A stretch of 64,000 bases of DNA from Streptomyces sp. NBC_00490 (GCF_036013645.1 NZ_CP107869.1:10478001-10542000); one strand, 5' to 3'. Positions 24,920 through 34,789 are shown, numbered from the stretch's first letter. The notes: generated by a model from the sequence alone, not told the origin. Translations and numbers: made by a program.

Positions 24920-26131
24920 TCAGGCTGCTTGTTCGTGCCCGGGCTGGTAGGGGGTGCGGTGCTTGAGCATGGCGTGCAGGACGTCGACGCGGCGGCGGGT
25001 GAGGCAGATGAGGGCGGCGTTGTGGCGCTTGCTTTCCGCCCGTTTCCTGTCGTAGTAGGCCCGCGATTCGGGACTGCTCAGCGAGGCGAACGAGGCCAGG
25101 AACAGGGCCCGTTTGAGCGTCTTGTTGCCGCCGCGGGGCGGTCCTTCGCCGCGGATGGAGGTCCCGGAACGACGTGTGGTGGGGGTCAGTCCCGCGTAGG
25201 AGGCCAGGTGGGCGGCGGTGGGGAACGCGCTGGCGTCGCCGACCTCGGCCAGGATGCGGGCACCGGTCCTGACCGCGACCCCGGGCATGGAGATCAGGAC
25301 CTTCGCGAGAGGGTGGGCCTGCAGCAGGGCCGTCATGCGGGTCTCCAGGATCTCGCGGCGCTTGAGGAGCACGGCGAGGGACTCGGCCAGACCGGAGATG
25401 ATCTCGCCGGCCGAGCCGGTGCCGGGGACCTGGGCGCTCTGCTCAGCCAGGGCGGCATGGATCTGTCCGGCCAGCTCCCGTGGGGTCCGCATCCGTGGGG
25501 CGGCGTTGGTCATGACCTCGATGAGCTCCTCGGTGCGGGCTTGAGCCAGTTGGGCCGGCGAGCCGAAGGTCTGCAGCAGGGCCAGGACCGCCGGGTGACG
25601 CAGCCGCGGTCCCAGGACGCGCTCCAGGGCCGGAGGGATCGAGGTGAGCAGTCCGCGCAGCCGGTTGGAGGTGCGGGTGGCGTCCTGGGCGAGGTCGTCG
25701 TCGTAGCCCAGGACCATGGTCAGTTCGGCCCGCACGCCCTCGGCGGGGTCGATGGAGTGCAGCAGGTGGGGCATGGTGCGGGCGGCATCGGCGATGACGT
25801 AGGCGTCGCGGGCGTCGGTCTTGCCGGTGCCGGGATGGCAGTCCGCCAGCCGGCGCATGGACAGGCCGGGCAGGTAGGCCACCTCGCATCCGCTGGCGCG
25901 GGCCACGGCCATCGCCAAGGGCCCCACGGACGCAGGCTGGTCGACCACGACCAGGACTTTCCCCCGCCGTCCCAGGCGTGCGAACAGCTCCCGCAGCTGG
26001 GGCTCGCCGTTGGGCAGCGGCTTGTCGAAGACGGTACGGCCATCGGCCAGCAGGGCCGTGCCGTGATCGGCGGACTTGCCCACGTCCAAGGCGCAGAACA
26101 CATCGATCGACGTGAAGTCGTTGCTGGTCAC
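24920..26131 (-). CDS. IS110-family transposase (DEDD recombinase)
   Basis: The protein is 403 residues from GTG 26131, 7 nt after GGAGGG. The N-terminal RuvC-like DEDD domain opens FCALDVGKSADHGTALL and has a GKTDARDAYVIAD block. The C-terminal domain has LISMPGVAVRTGARILAEVG, then FASYAGL-type HLASYAGLTPTTRRSG and PRGGNKTLKRALFLASF, the Ser-bearing segment of the family. The length is normal and the frame is intact, so it may be active. In this family the enzyme works with a bridge RNA made from the non-coding end. Confidence 0.95.
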   Translation of the reverse strand: MTSNDFTSIDVFCALDVGKSADHGTALLADGRTVFDKPLPNGEPQLRELFARLGRRGKVLVVVDQPASVGPLAMAVARASGCEVAYLPGLSMRRLADCHPGTGKTDARDAYVIADAARTMPHLLHSIDPAEGVRAELTMVLGYDDDLAQDATRTSNRLRGLLTSIPPALERVLGPRLRHPAVLALLQTFGSPAQLAQARTEELIEVMTNAAPRMRTPRELAGQIHAALAEQSAQVPGTGSAGEIISGLAESLAVLLKRREILETRMTALLQAHPLAKVLISMPGVAVRTGARILAEVGDASAFPTAAHLASYAGLTPTTRRSGTSIRGEGPPRGGNKTLKRALFLASFASLSSPESRAYYDRKRAESKRHNAALICLTRRRVDVLHAMLKHRTPYQPGHEQAA

Positions 26132-26390
26132 CGGGCTTTCCCTCCCCGGAGTCACCGCCGGTGGCCCGACCGGCACCGGAGATCGGCCGCCACATTACGC
26201 AGCCCTGCCTGTCGGCGGACACGCTTCCATCAGCGACCATCCGGTGCCGCCAGGACCGGCGACAGCACCCCCCGGATCATCAAGGACAGGGGCAACGAGT
26301 CATACCGGCCCCGAGGGCCACGAGCCCGGACCGGGCTCTACAACGAAGGTAATGGGCAGTGCATCGCCTACTCGCTGGCCGCCTCACTCT
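26132..26390 (-). ncRNA. Candidate bridge-RNA region of the IS110 element
   Basis: IS110 elements encode their bridge RNA in the non-coding part 5' of the transposase gene (established for IS621 and relatives). This 259-bp stretch has no ORF and several stem-loops, including a GTGGC...GCCAC stem near 26160-26195 and GAGCCC-GGACC-GGGCTC at about 26320-26340. Guide loops were not assigned. Confidence 0.35.
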
Positions 26391-26509
26391 GAAGGATCCT
26401 GCCATGAACAGGCACCCGTCGACCGAACGCCGCGAGCGGGCCCGCCCGGACGGAGTGGACGCGGCTCTTTCCTCTGCGGACACGGCACAGTGGCTACTAC
26501 GGTGACCGG

Positions 26510-27238
26510 GTGACCACCGTACTGCCTGATGTCTCCCGGCTGCCTGCCGACCCGTCGTTGATCAGCCTTACCTACCGCCACGAACACCCTGTGCAGGCCT
26601 TCGAGTTCGACGACGCCCTGGAGATCTGGAAGGTGACCGCGCGGATCGACGCGGACGTCCTGGCCGAGGACTTGGCCGCGCACAGTGACGTCGACGAGGA
26701 GACACTGGATGCGGTGGAGGACGTGGCCGTGGGCCGGATGTCCTTCGCGCGGGTGAGGATGTTCGGCCCGGACGATCCGTTCGAGGCGATGGACTCTCAC
26801 AGCCAGGATCTCTGCCGCATCGGCGAGACCGTCCTCGACGTCGCCTGCGGGCAATGGGACGCAGCATGCGAAGAAGCCCTCGCCCACCCCGTGGGCGATC
26901 TGCTCGTCATGGACCGGGTCATCCTCGAACCGGCCTGGCGTGGCTTCCGGCTGGGGCTCATCTTGGCGGGCGCAGCCATCCGCCGCCTGTCCTCCGGGTG
27001 CACGGCGGTGGCCTGCGAACCGGGCTCCGCCGACGGCCGAGAGATGAGCCAGGCCCAACATCGTGAGGCCGCCGCCGAACTGGGCCAGATGTGGTCGGCC
27101 ATCGGCTTCGAACCCTTCCAGTCCGGCGTGTACCTCCTGGACTGCCACCTGCAGCGGCCCCAGGACCTTCTGACAGAGCGACAGAAGGAGTTCACCGCCC
27201 TGTGCAGCGCCTGGCGACAGATCCATTCTCTCCCATAG
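26510..27238 (+). CDS. GNAT-like protein, unknown substrate
   Basis: A 242-residue soluble acidic protein from GTG 26510. The segment [20 protein letters not shown] followed by [21 protein letters not shown] has the layout of GNAT acetyltransferase motif A, with an R-G-x-x-L-G-type acetyl-CoA loop (WRGFRLGL) and a following helix. It then has [14 protein letters not shown] as a late strand. The N-terminal 120 residues are not typical of the family. I take it as a diverged acetyltransferase fold; catalysis is unproven. It lies between the IS110 element and the propeller-kinase gene, 76 bp ahead of the latter. Confidence 0.55.
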   Translation: MTTVLPDVSRLPADPSLISLTYRHEHPVQAFEFDDALEIWKVTARIDADVLAEDLAAHSDVDEETLDAVEDVAVGRMSFARVRMFGPDDPFEAMDSHSQDLCRIGETVLDVACGQWDAACEEALAHPVGDLLVMDRVILEPAWRGFRLGLILAGAAIRRLSSGCTAVACEPGSADGREMSQAQHREAAAELGQMWSAIGFEPFQSGVYLLDCHLQRPQDLLTERQKEFTALCSAWRQIHSLP

Positions 27239-27314
27239 CCACCAGCCACCATCCAGTCAGTGCAGAACAGCCGCGCCTACGGCAGGCGCCGGCCCACGAA
27301 CGGGGGAGTAGCCC

Positions 27315-30071
27315 ATGGACGATGTGCAGGATGTGCTGACCCGATACGGCCAGTGGCGCCGAGACGACACCGCCTCGTACGACGACCGGACCGAGCAGCT
27401 CGCCGACCTCGTGGCGAGGCTCCTGCGTCGGACCGTACCCGGCGACACCCTCCAGCGATTCGACAACGCGGACGCCTTGGGGCTCATGTACGAGTTCGAG
27501 GGTTGGAACTACCTCCTCACGCTCCGCGGGCAGAAGTACGGGTTCGGGTTTCCGCCGAAGGGCACTCCGATTCCGGGCTCTGGCAGCCAGCGAGGCGAGC
27601 GATTCGCAGGCCTGCACTGGCTCGATGAACCGCTCGACATGAACTGGGTGGCCGAGTTCAACGAGCGCGGTGCGGTGATCCTGGACCGGAGCCATCTGGA
27701 AGCCGCCGCTGCCGGAATGTGCTCCCTGGCCGAACTCGTCCGTGACCACTTCCACAGGCGGCAGCCGCATCTGTCGCTGGCGTCCCTGTATACGACCGTT
27801 GAAGCTGCCGCAGACGCGCGCGCGATGACGCCGGCCACGCGGTTGACGTCGCCACCCAGTGTGAAGACCCAGACCTGGGCAGGTGTGACCGCGGAGCTCC
27901 TGCTCGTCGGACAGAAACAACAAGACCGGCCGACCGGGATGGCACTGCTACCTGACCGGGCAGTCCTAGTGACCGTTCCTGACGGTCTGCTCGCCGTCGA
28001 CACCGTCCGAGGGCACGCCCACTGGCACCTCGCCCTACCCGGCTGCCACGGCGCACCGGTCGTCCGGGAGGACGGCACTGTCCTGGTGCTCTGCGGCTCG
28101 GCTCTGCTGCGCTGGCACGACGGGCAGCTCAACGCCGTCGCCGGAGGCTTCGACCACGGCGCAGTCCTCCTTCCCGGGCCGGAGGGGGAGCCGTGGGTGC
28201 TGTCCGGCTCCGGCGTCACCCTCGGCACCGGCCAAGGAACCCTGGCACTCACTCGCGCCGGCGACCAGGTCGGCGACCAGGTCAGCTATCCGATCACCTT
28301 CAACGCCTCTGTCCGCTCGGCACTCTGGCTCGGCCGGCGCCGCTTCTTCCTCGCCGCCTCCGGACACAGCGCCGTCGTCGACCTCGCCCGCACCACGGAC
28401 GCCGGACAGCGCGACGACTGGATCCCCACCCCCGTCTCCTACCCAGGACACATCCTGCGCGCCGACCCCAACAGCGTGGTCAGCGCATCCCCCGACGGCA
28501 CCGGCATCGGCGTGATTCTGCACCGAACCGACCTCACCACGCGCGCCAGCGAGGCCCTGCTGCACACCCAGCTCGGCGAGATCCTCGGCCTCACCCAGGA
28601 ACCCGGCGACGGACCCGCCTACCTGCTCGCCACCCTGCCCGACAACGACCACACCCACGTCCGTCCCGTCCTGATGCGGCTCACCGGCCACCGCCCGACC
28701 GCACCCCAGACACCCCCGGCCCCCGCCGTCTCATCCGAGGGCTACGACGCGGTCAGCCATTCAGCCCGGGGCGAACGCCGGGCCTACCGGCTCGAAACAC
28801 GGCCCCTGGCCCGCGAAGGCCAAGCCGAGGTCTTCCGCGCCGAACACAAAGACACCGGCACCATCGTGGCCTTCAAAAAGCGCATCGGCCAAGGCGCCCG
28901 GGACGTACGGCGCATGCGCCGCGAAGTAGAGGCCGCCCTGCGATTCGGCGGCAACCCGCACGTCATGCCCGTCCTCGACTTCAGCCCCGCCTACGACTGG
29001 TTCGTCATGCCGCTCGCCGAAGCCACCGTCGAGGACAGACGCACCGAACTCCAGGACCCCACCCAACTGCACACCCTCGTGGGCGCCATTGCCGCCGGAC
29101 TTGCCGACGCACACCGCAACGACTGGATCCACCGGGACATCAAACCCTCCAACATCCTGCTCCTGGACGGCCGCTGGACGGTCGCGGACTGGGGCATCGT
29201 GCGCCGCGCCCGAGGCGAGACCAGCACCGCCGGCCTCCTCACCCGCGCCGGCATCGGCACCGAAGGCTTCGCTGCACCCGAACTGTCCATCGACGGCCAC
29301 GACATCACCCCCGCCAGCGACATCTACAGCCTCGGACAACTCATCGGCTGGATCTTCACTGGCACCTGGCCACAAGCAAACAGACCCCTGCTGCCCCCAC
29401 CCGGACCGTGGTTCGGCGTCGTACGCCAAGCCACCCAGCTCGATCCCGAGCACCGGCCTCAGGACATCGCCACCTTCCTCGCCCTCGTCGAACGCGAGAC
29501 GGGGTCGCAGGACGAACTCCCCATCATCCGCGCCGCACGCCTGCTCGAGGACGCCAACGAGCGCGACGACACCGCTGCAGCCGCCCAGCTCCTCTCCCTC
29601 GCCGCCGACCAGCCCGACTCCTACGAGCTCTACCTGGCCGCTGTTACCAAGCTCGATGTCCGCGCGGCAGAGACAGCCCTGCTCGCCAATCCTCAGCAGA
29701 CGACCGCCGTCATCACTGCACTGACCGGACACTCGGTCGGCGACCGGGGCGACTGGGTCACCGACCAAGAGGCCACCCGAGCCATCTGGTGGCTCCTCAA
29801 GGTCGCTCGCCTCGCCGCAGAGGAGGAGCAATGGACCATGCTCGACGCCGCAGTCCAGGGGATGTGCGACTGGGACGGCCGCTGGGACCGGTGGGACCCG
29901 CGCAACAGCATCCGGGACTGGCTGGTCACCTTGACCGGGCACGCCGCCGCCACCGTCGCCTCCGCACTCCGCGCCCAACCGCACGGCGCCCGCTACTACT
30001 ACGAAGTACTAGACAATCGCCACGCCGACACCGCCATCCGAAGCGCCATCCACGCTGCTCAACGCGCCTGA
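27315..30071 (+). CDS. Beta-propeller / serine-threonine kinase fusion
   Basis: A 918-residue soluble protein. Residues about 1-180 form an unknown domain with FEGWNYLLTLRGQKYGFGFP. Residues about 190-485 show short repeated strands (AVLVTVPDGLLAVDT, GTVLVLCGSALLRW, EPWVLSGSGVTL) like a PQQ- or WD-type propeller. The kinase domain follows at about 500-745: Lys521 in VAFKK, HRDIKPSN at 606-613, then DWG (625-627) instead of DFG, and APE. DWG kinases can be active. Residues about 750-918 are helical. A sensor placed before a kinase is the reverse of the usual order. The neighbours give no pathway. Confidence 0.85.
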   Translation: MDDVQDVLTRYGQWRRDDTASYDDRTEQLADLVARLLRRTVPGDTLQRFDNADALGLMYEFEGWNYLLTLRGQKYGFGFPPKGTPIPGSGSQRGERFAGLHWLDEPLDMNWVAEFNERGAVILDRSHLEAAAAGMCSLAELVRDHFHRRQPHLSLASLYTTVEAAADARAMTPATRLTSPPSVKTQTWAGVTAELLLVGQKQQDRPTGMALLPDRAVLVTVPDGLLAVDTVRGHAHWHLALPGCHGAPVVREDGTVLVLCGSALLRWHDGQLNAVAGGFDHGAVLLPGPEGEPWVLSGSGVTLGTGQGTLALTRAGDQVGDQVSYPITFNASVRSALWLGRRRFFLAASGHSAVVDLARTTDAGQRDDWIPTPVSYPGHILRADPNSVVSASPDGTGIGVILHRTDLTTRASEALLHTQLGEILGLTQEPGDGPAYLLATLPDNDHTHVRPVLMRLTGHRPTAPQTPPAPAVSSEGYDAVSHSARGERRAYRLETRPLAREGQAEVFRAEHKDTGTIVAFKKRIGQGARDVRRMRREVEAALRFGGNPHVMPVLDFSPAYDWFVMPLAEATVEDRRTELQDPTQLHTLVGAIAAGLADAHRNDWIHRDIKPSNILLLDGRWTVADWGIVRRARGETSTAGLLTRAGIGTEGFAAPELSIDGHDITPASDIYSLGQLIGWIFTGTWPQANRPLLPPPGPWFGVVRQATQLDPEHRPQDIATFLALVERETGSQDELPIIRAARLLEDANERDDTAAAAQLLSLAADQPDSYELYLAAVTKLDVRAAETALLANPQQTTAVITALTGHSVGDRGDWVTDQEATRAIWWLLKVARLAAEEEQWTMLDAAVQGMCDWDGRWDRWDPRNSIRDWLVTLTGHAAATVASALRAQPHGARYYYEVLDNRHADTAIRSAIHAAQRA

Positions 30072-30176
30072 GCAACAGTTGCGCCTTCCGCAGAACCCGA
30101 GTTATCCACAGGCCGAAACGCGGGCGAAACCTCCCTCGTACGCTACTGCCGAGTCGATCACACGGAGGTATGCGGG

Positions 30177-30422
30177 ATGCGGTACGGCGTGGTGGTGGAA
30201 GACCTCGCGGTCGAGGTCATGGCCCAACTGCCGGACGACCAGGCCCGGCTAGAGGTGATGGACCTCATGGAAGTCGCGCGCATGGACCCGCGGGCCTGGC
30301 CCGACGTGCGAGACCCAGGCTCCGTCGAGGAAATCCGGGAGGCTTTCGGACGCCGCTGCTGGATCCACTACATGCCGCACGCCGGAGCGATCGAGATCCG
30401 TGACATCGGCTGGGCGGGCTGA
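30177..30422 (+). CDS. Small RelE/ParE-like protein
   Basis: An 81-residue protein from ATG 30177, 8 nt after GGAGG. The order of elements (MRYGVVVEDLAVEVMAQL, a helix to about 40, a DPRAWPDVRDPG turn, then CWIHYMPHAGAIEIRDIGW) follows the plan of RelE/ParE toxins: strand, two helices, then a sheet. No antitoxin gene is next to it, and the catalytic Arg set is not evident, so it may be an orphan or a diverged relative. A hairpin terminator follows directly. Confidence 0.5.
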   Translation: MRYGVVVEDLAVEVMAQLPDDQARLEVMDLMEVARMDPRAWPDVRDPGSVEEIREAFGRRCWIHYMPHAGAIEIRDIGWAG

Positions 30423-30423
30423 G

Positions 30424-30442
30424 CGGCAGGCCCGTCCTGCCG
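30424..30442 (+). terminator. Hairpin terminator
   Basis: CGGCAGG (30424-30430) and CCTGCCG (30436-30442) pair perfectly around CCCGT, 2 bp after the stop of the RelE-like gene. Confidence 0.65.
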
Positions 30443-30757
30443 AGGATCGGCGCATGCGTGCATGGAATCAGAGCTTGCCTTCGTCGACACGAGTAGAAGC
30501 GCCGTCGCAGGCGCCCGCCCGGAGATGCCCGTTCTCTCAGCGGCTCTCCAACCAGCCTGCTTCCTAAAACGGGCCAGGATCGGGTAGACCCTCCCAGTCG
30601 GCCTCCTTGCAGTCCAACATCTCGTACGCCACAGCCGGGCCGATACAGCGTAGGCGCGGCGGTGGGGCCGGCCCGGCTCGCTGCACTACGAACAGAAGCG
30701 TTCGAATCGTTGCGAAATGGTCCCCTGGTCAGGGCTGGAGCGGCAGGATGGTCCGGT
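30443..30757. other. Gap before the NACHT pseudogene
   Basis: No gene recognised. It should hold the old promoter of the NACHT gene; no -10/-35 pair or repeat stands out. Confidence 0.4.
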
Positions 30758-31620
30758 ATGGGACGTGGGGGGCCGGGTCAGGCAACGCAGCCTGTAGGAG
30801 CGCGGGTTCTGCTGTTGTTCGTGCTGGCCGTGGGCGTGGCTCTGGTGCTGGCCTGGTACTTCGATGCGGGGGCGGCTGCGACGGCAGTGGCGGTGCTGAT
30901 CGGCCTGCCAGCGGCCTATCTTGCCTGGGCGGCATTTCGTGCGGACCGGATGGAGGCGGCCGCCGTTGATGTGGAGGCAGTCGTGGGGCAGCTGGCCGTG
31001 GCGGTCAGGGCGCAGTGGGAGCAGGAGGCTGCCTTTCGCCGGGTCAACGACCCCTATCCGCTGCCGGTGGCCTGGCGGACTGCGCATGAAGGGCTGGGAG
31101 AGCCGTGGCCGCTACTGAAGGATCTGGCTCGGGCCTGGCCAGGCGGGCCGCCTGGTGACCCCGCGCGGTGGCCGCAGGATGTCGCTGGGCTGGTGGGCCA
31201 GGACGCCGAGATTGGCGAGGTGTTCGCTGACCGGATACCCACCAGGCGCCTGGTGATCCTCGGTGATCCCGGAGCCGGCAAGAGTGTGCTTCTCATTCGG
31301 CTGCTCCTGGACCTCATCGACCGCCGTGCTGACGGCGCCCCGGTGCCGGTGCTGTTCTCCATGGCCTCCTGGAATCCGCGCCAGCCGCTGAAGGTATGGC
31401 TGGCCGAACAACTGCGATGAGCCCATCCCGGCCTGCGTCGTGCCGCTCTGGGGCAGGCCACGGCTTCGCATGGTCTCGGTGACCTGGCCCAGGCGCTGCT
31501 GGACGCCGGACGCGTCCTGCCCCTGCTCGACGGCTTCGACGAACTGCCACCCGCGCTACTCCAGGTGGCACTTGACGCACTGAACCGGGCGCTGCCCGCC
31601 AAATGGCCCCTGACGGCGGC
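30758..31620 (+). pseudogene. NACHT-type NTPase, broken by an in-frame TGA and 3' truncated
   Basis: From ATG 30758 the frame encodes two membrane helices (VLLLFVLAVGVALVLAWYF and a second to about residue 60), then the start of a NACHT domain with Walker A GDPGAGKS. A TGA at 31418-31420 stops it. The same frame goes on with AHPGLRRAALGQATASHGLG and Walker B LPLLDGFDELP, normal for NACHT, until about 31615, where homology ends. The sensor part is absent. Both lesions make it inactive unless the TGA is read through. NACHT proteins serve in bacterial antiphage immunity. Confidence 0.85.
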
Positions 31621-31767
31621 CCAGGGTCTCATGCCGTCTCCGCCGGTGCGGTGGGCTTCGTCCGGTTTACCGATCAGGGCGGTGTAGGTGTTGCTGCCGA
31701 CCTGCTCTTTGAGTGGTGGTGTGTGTTTGCAGCGTTCGCACTGATTTCGCGATAGCTATGGAGTCTT

Positions 31768-34104
31768 TCAGCCGTCGATGTCGTCGAAGATGCTTCGGTC
31801 GCGTGAGTGCTCGTGGCCTGCGAGGTTTGTGCGGCCTCTGATGTCCGGATGCTCGTCCGGACCAGGCTCATAGTCGTTGGAACGTGAGAAATCGATTGTT
31901 TCATTGACTTCGGCCATGGCCTGGTCGAGGGCGTCTGTGACTTCGGTGTCCTGCTCGAATGCCTCGCGGTACGTGCGCAGCTGTTCTTGCAGGATGCCGT
32001 AGTACTGAGCCGGTTCCTCGTCGGATGGGTAGTTGTTTCTCCATACGTCCAAGACCCAGTCGAGGTCGGGAATCAGATCCTCGCGTACGCGCTGAAGAAG
32101 GTACTGTTGGTCGCTTTCGGAGAAAAGGATCTGCCATTCAGGCTCCCGTAGCCATGCGGCGTCAGGGGTCTCGACGGCCAGTGTTGCGACTCTCTCCCGG
32201 ATCCGGCTGTGCTCTTCTGTACTGAGAAGGCTGGCTTGGTGTAGGCGCGCGAGGGCTTTCGGCTCGTGGATGACGTCCAGGAAAGAGATGAACTTAGTAA
32301 GTTGGGGCACAAATTGGGAATCGGCCTCGGTATAGAGCTTCAAAAACGTGTCGGAGCAGCGCGTGGCGAAGAAGTTGTACCACTCTGCTGGGTAGCCGTG
32401 GCCAGCCCTCCCTGGTGATTCGCCAGTGAGTAGGCGTTTGATGACATCTGAGTAAAGGGCCGGAGGGACGCGGAGAAGCGTGCCGCGTTGTTGTTCGGTG
32501 CCACAGTCGATGCGAGTGAGAAGCGTTCGCCAGTTCAAGCCGTTGATGAAGATACCCAACAGGTTGGGATCGGCTGCCATGAATTCGGCAAAGCTTTCCT
32601 GCAGGGTGGGGTGGCGGAAAGACCACCCTGTTGTTGAGTCGCTGCCGGGTGTTGAGGCGAGACGCAGGAAGGTTCCAGTTAGGGCCACCAAGGCGCGGTT
32701 GACGCCTGCAGGGGTGCTGCCGACCCGGTTGATGACATCATCTTGCGACGCATCCCAGTGCACCGGCGCAGGGAGCTGCTCGCCTGCTTGGTAGGTCAGG
32801 GCGAGGGCGGCTTTTTCGTCGGGGCCTAGTTCGGCGTAGACGTCGCGGAGGAATGCCGTGGGGCGGGCCATGAAGTCGGTGATGCCCTGTTCGGTCGGTT
32901 CGAGATGACGTGTAAAGGCCTGTTGCCCGAGGCGCCGTGCCACCTCGGGGTGGAACGGCTCTGTTGCGGCCGCCGCGTCAAGGTGCGGTTTCATCTCCGC
33001 GCGGACCTCGCGCGGCTGATCGCCGAGTTTAATGTGGTTGTAGAGGATCTGGCGCCGTTCGTGCAGGGGCAGTTGAGCTACGTCGACAACGACCTGTTGT
33101 TCGTGCAGCAGGGGGTAGGCGTATTCCTTCAGGTAAGGGCGTGCGTCGCGGTAGATGTAGTCGCGCGAGGTGAGGACGACTTTGGCTCCGCCGCGGACGG
33201 CGGTCATGACGTGTCGCATGTGGCGGGACCAGCTGTCGGTGAGCTGCTGTTCGTGGCGCACGGCGCCGAAGGCGTCGTCGATCCAGAAGAACTGGTTCGA
33301 CTCGTGCGGATTCCAGTGCCGCACCAGTCCCTCTGCATCGTGGGTGTTGACGGTCAGGCAGCCCCAAGCATCGAGGGCAGTCATGGCCAAGGTCGCGGCA
33401 ATAACGGATTTGCCAACGGCGGGCTCACCGAGGAGCAGGACGAAGCCGTGGTCTTGTACAGCTTGGACGGCATGCTTGTAGGCGTCGGTGACCACGAAGG
33501 TGGCCAGTTCCTCTCGCAGATAGCCGAGCAGGACCTGTGCTTGGGTGTAGGCGCGTTCGTCGAGGATGTGGGAGAGGTCGCCGAGTCCGTAGACGCGGGG
33601 GACGAGGGTCCGCAGGCGCTGGCGGGTGGCGATGGTGTCGCAGATCCACTGGCCATCGAGGACCAGCGGGTACCCGACACCGGCATCAAGCAGTCGTTGT
33701 CGGATGGTGGCTTCCGAGGTGCCGCTGACTCGTGCGTTGGTGAGTAGGACGTAGCTGCCGCATAGGCCCCGTTCCACCAGAGTCTGGACTTTGGCGAATT
33801 CGTCGTCGAGTTCCGAGGGGGCGAGGGTGGTATCGGCCTTCTTGGTGTGTTTGCACTGGAGGACGAATGGGCCATCGGGCAGGTCCTGGACGCCGATCGG
33901 GTCTGGTGGCTGTTGCCAGGTGCCGTAGAAGGCGCCGTCGCGTCCGCCGTCGTTGGAGTCGGCGAAGGTGTGCACGGACTGCGCCCACACTTCGCGGAGT
34001 ACGGCAGCGCACAGGTCCTGGAATGCGCGCCAGCCCAGGGTGTGCAGGGCGAAGTCGTGGGAGCCCGGTGCTGCGACGGTGCCTTTGCGGGGGTGGTCGG
34101 TCAC
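31768..34104 (-). CDS. Mrr-type endonuclease fused to an nSTAND3-like NTPase
   Basis: The protein is 778 residues from GTG 34104, 9 nt after GAGGA; the open frame continues upstream only into an ImmA/IrrE relic. Residues about 20-150 are a PD-(D/E)xK endonuclease of the Mrr type: WRAFQDLCAAVL, DSNDGGRDG with Asp56, and QCK at 83-85. Walker A GEPAVGKS is at 226-233, Walker B FFWIDDAFG at 272-280, and a sensor TSRDY at 312-316. The rest is helical and probably senses the trigger. This is the plan of Avs-like antiphage STAND nucleases, which cut DNA once they bind a phage protein. The nSTAND3 label is from motif shape. Confidence 0.85.
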   Translation of the reverse strand: MTDHPRKGTVAAPGSHDFALHTLGWRAFQDLCAAVLREVWAQSVHTFADSNDGGRDGAFYGTWQQPPDPIGVQDLPDGPFVLQCKHTKKADTTLAPSELDDEFAKVQTLVERGLCGSYVLLTNARVSGTSEATIRQRLLDAGVGYPLVLDGQWICDTIATRQRLRTLVPRVYGLGDLSHILDERAYTQAQVLLGYLREELATFVVTDAYKHAVQAVQDHGFVLLLGEPAVGKSVIAATLAMTALDAWGCLTVNTHDAEGLVRHWNPHESNQFFWIDDAFGAVRHEQQLTDSWSRHMRHVMTAVRGGAKVVLTSRDYIYRDARPYLKEYAYPLLHEQQVVVDVAQLPLHERRQILYNHIKLGDQPREVRAEMKPHLDAAAATEPFHPEVARRLGQQAFTRHLEPTEQGITDFMARPTAFLRDVYAELGPDEKAALALTYQAGEQLPAPVHWDASQDDVINRVGSTPAGVNRALVALTGTFLRLASTPGSDSTTGWSFRHPTLQESFAEFMAADPNLLGIFINGLNWRTLLTRIDCGTEQQRGTLLRVPPALYSDVIKRLLTGESPGRAGHGYPAEWYNFFATRCSDTFLKLYTEADSQFVPQLTKFISFLDVIHEPKALARLHQASLLSTEEHSRIRERVATLAVETPDAAWLREPEWQILFSESDQQYLLQRVREDLIPDLDWVLDVWRNNYPSDEEPAQYYGILQEQLRTYREAFEQDTEVTDALDQAMAEVNETIDFSRSNDYEPGPDEHPDIRGRTNLAGHEHSRDRSIFDDIDG

Positions 34105-34510
34105 GGTGGCGGGTCCTCGGCGGGGCCGTTGTGGGGGAAGCGGACGGGGCGTTGAGGTTGTTGCGTGGGTCCAGGACAGGGCGCCGTCGTGCTGGAGGCG
34201 GCCGACGACGATGCCGGGGGCGATGCCGGCCTTGTGGGCGAAGGTCTTGATGTTGTCGAAGGGCATGGGCCTGCGGGCGAGGCGGCGGTATGCGGCGTTG
34301 TGCTCGGCCGGGATGAGGGTCTGGGCGGCGAAGGCGTCGGCTTCTTCTTCGCTGCGGTCGCCTTCGGGTGTGCGTTCGTCGGCGCGGTCAGTGTTGTCGA
34401 GGAAGGTCAGTCTCTTGCCGTGCAGGAGGGTGTGGCCGATCTCGTGGAAGACGGTGAACCAGAAGTGGTCGTCTTTTTTGAACCGGTCGCTGAGGGCTGT
34501 GCATCGATCA
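34105..34510 (-). pseudogene. ImmA/IrrE-type metallopeptidase, 5' truncated
   Basis: The frame has the zinc motif HEIGHTLLHG, then EEEADAFAAQTLIP with the third ligand, and GIAPGIVVGRLQHDG, the end of the family. The start, including the expected XRE HTH, is lost upstream of about 34510. The original stop seems shifted, since the frame runs on into the next gene. ImmA/IrrE proteases cut repressors. Confidence 0.8.
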
Positions 34511-34789
34511 GGACAGCGAGGTGGCGCTCTGGCTGCGGTCGATCGCGAGCGATCTCGGGGGTCGTCTTGCCGCGCGGTTGTGCCGCCGCCTGCGGCTGGC
34601 TGCGCAGTTCCCGGTGTCGTGGAAGGGTACGTGATCCGGGTGGACGCGCCCCGAGAGGGCGTTGTCCGGCCACGCATCGTTCGACCTCCCCGCATCCGCA
34701 TTCGCGCCTCGCTGGGAGGTGCACGGATCAGCGGCCCAGGGGGTGCTTCGGCAGGGGGCTGGCGCGATCCTCGCGGTCGCCGGTCAGGG

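Larger units (their letters stand above)
24890..26390. mobile_element. IS110-family insertion sequence, ends not defined
   Basis: A complete IS110-type transposase gene (24920-26131) is followed on its 5' side by about 260 bp of structured non-coding DNA. IS110 elements lack clear inverted repeats and target duplications, so the ends given here are approximate. Confidence 0.6.

Noticed and set aside
30102..30110. TTATCCACA, a match to the DnaA box
   Set aside because: Only one copy is present, with no cluster, AT-rich unwinding region or replication gene nearby, so it does not indicate an origin.
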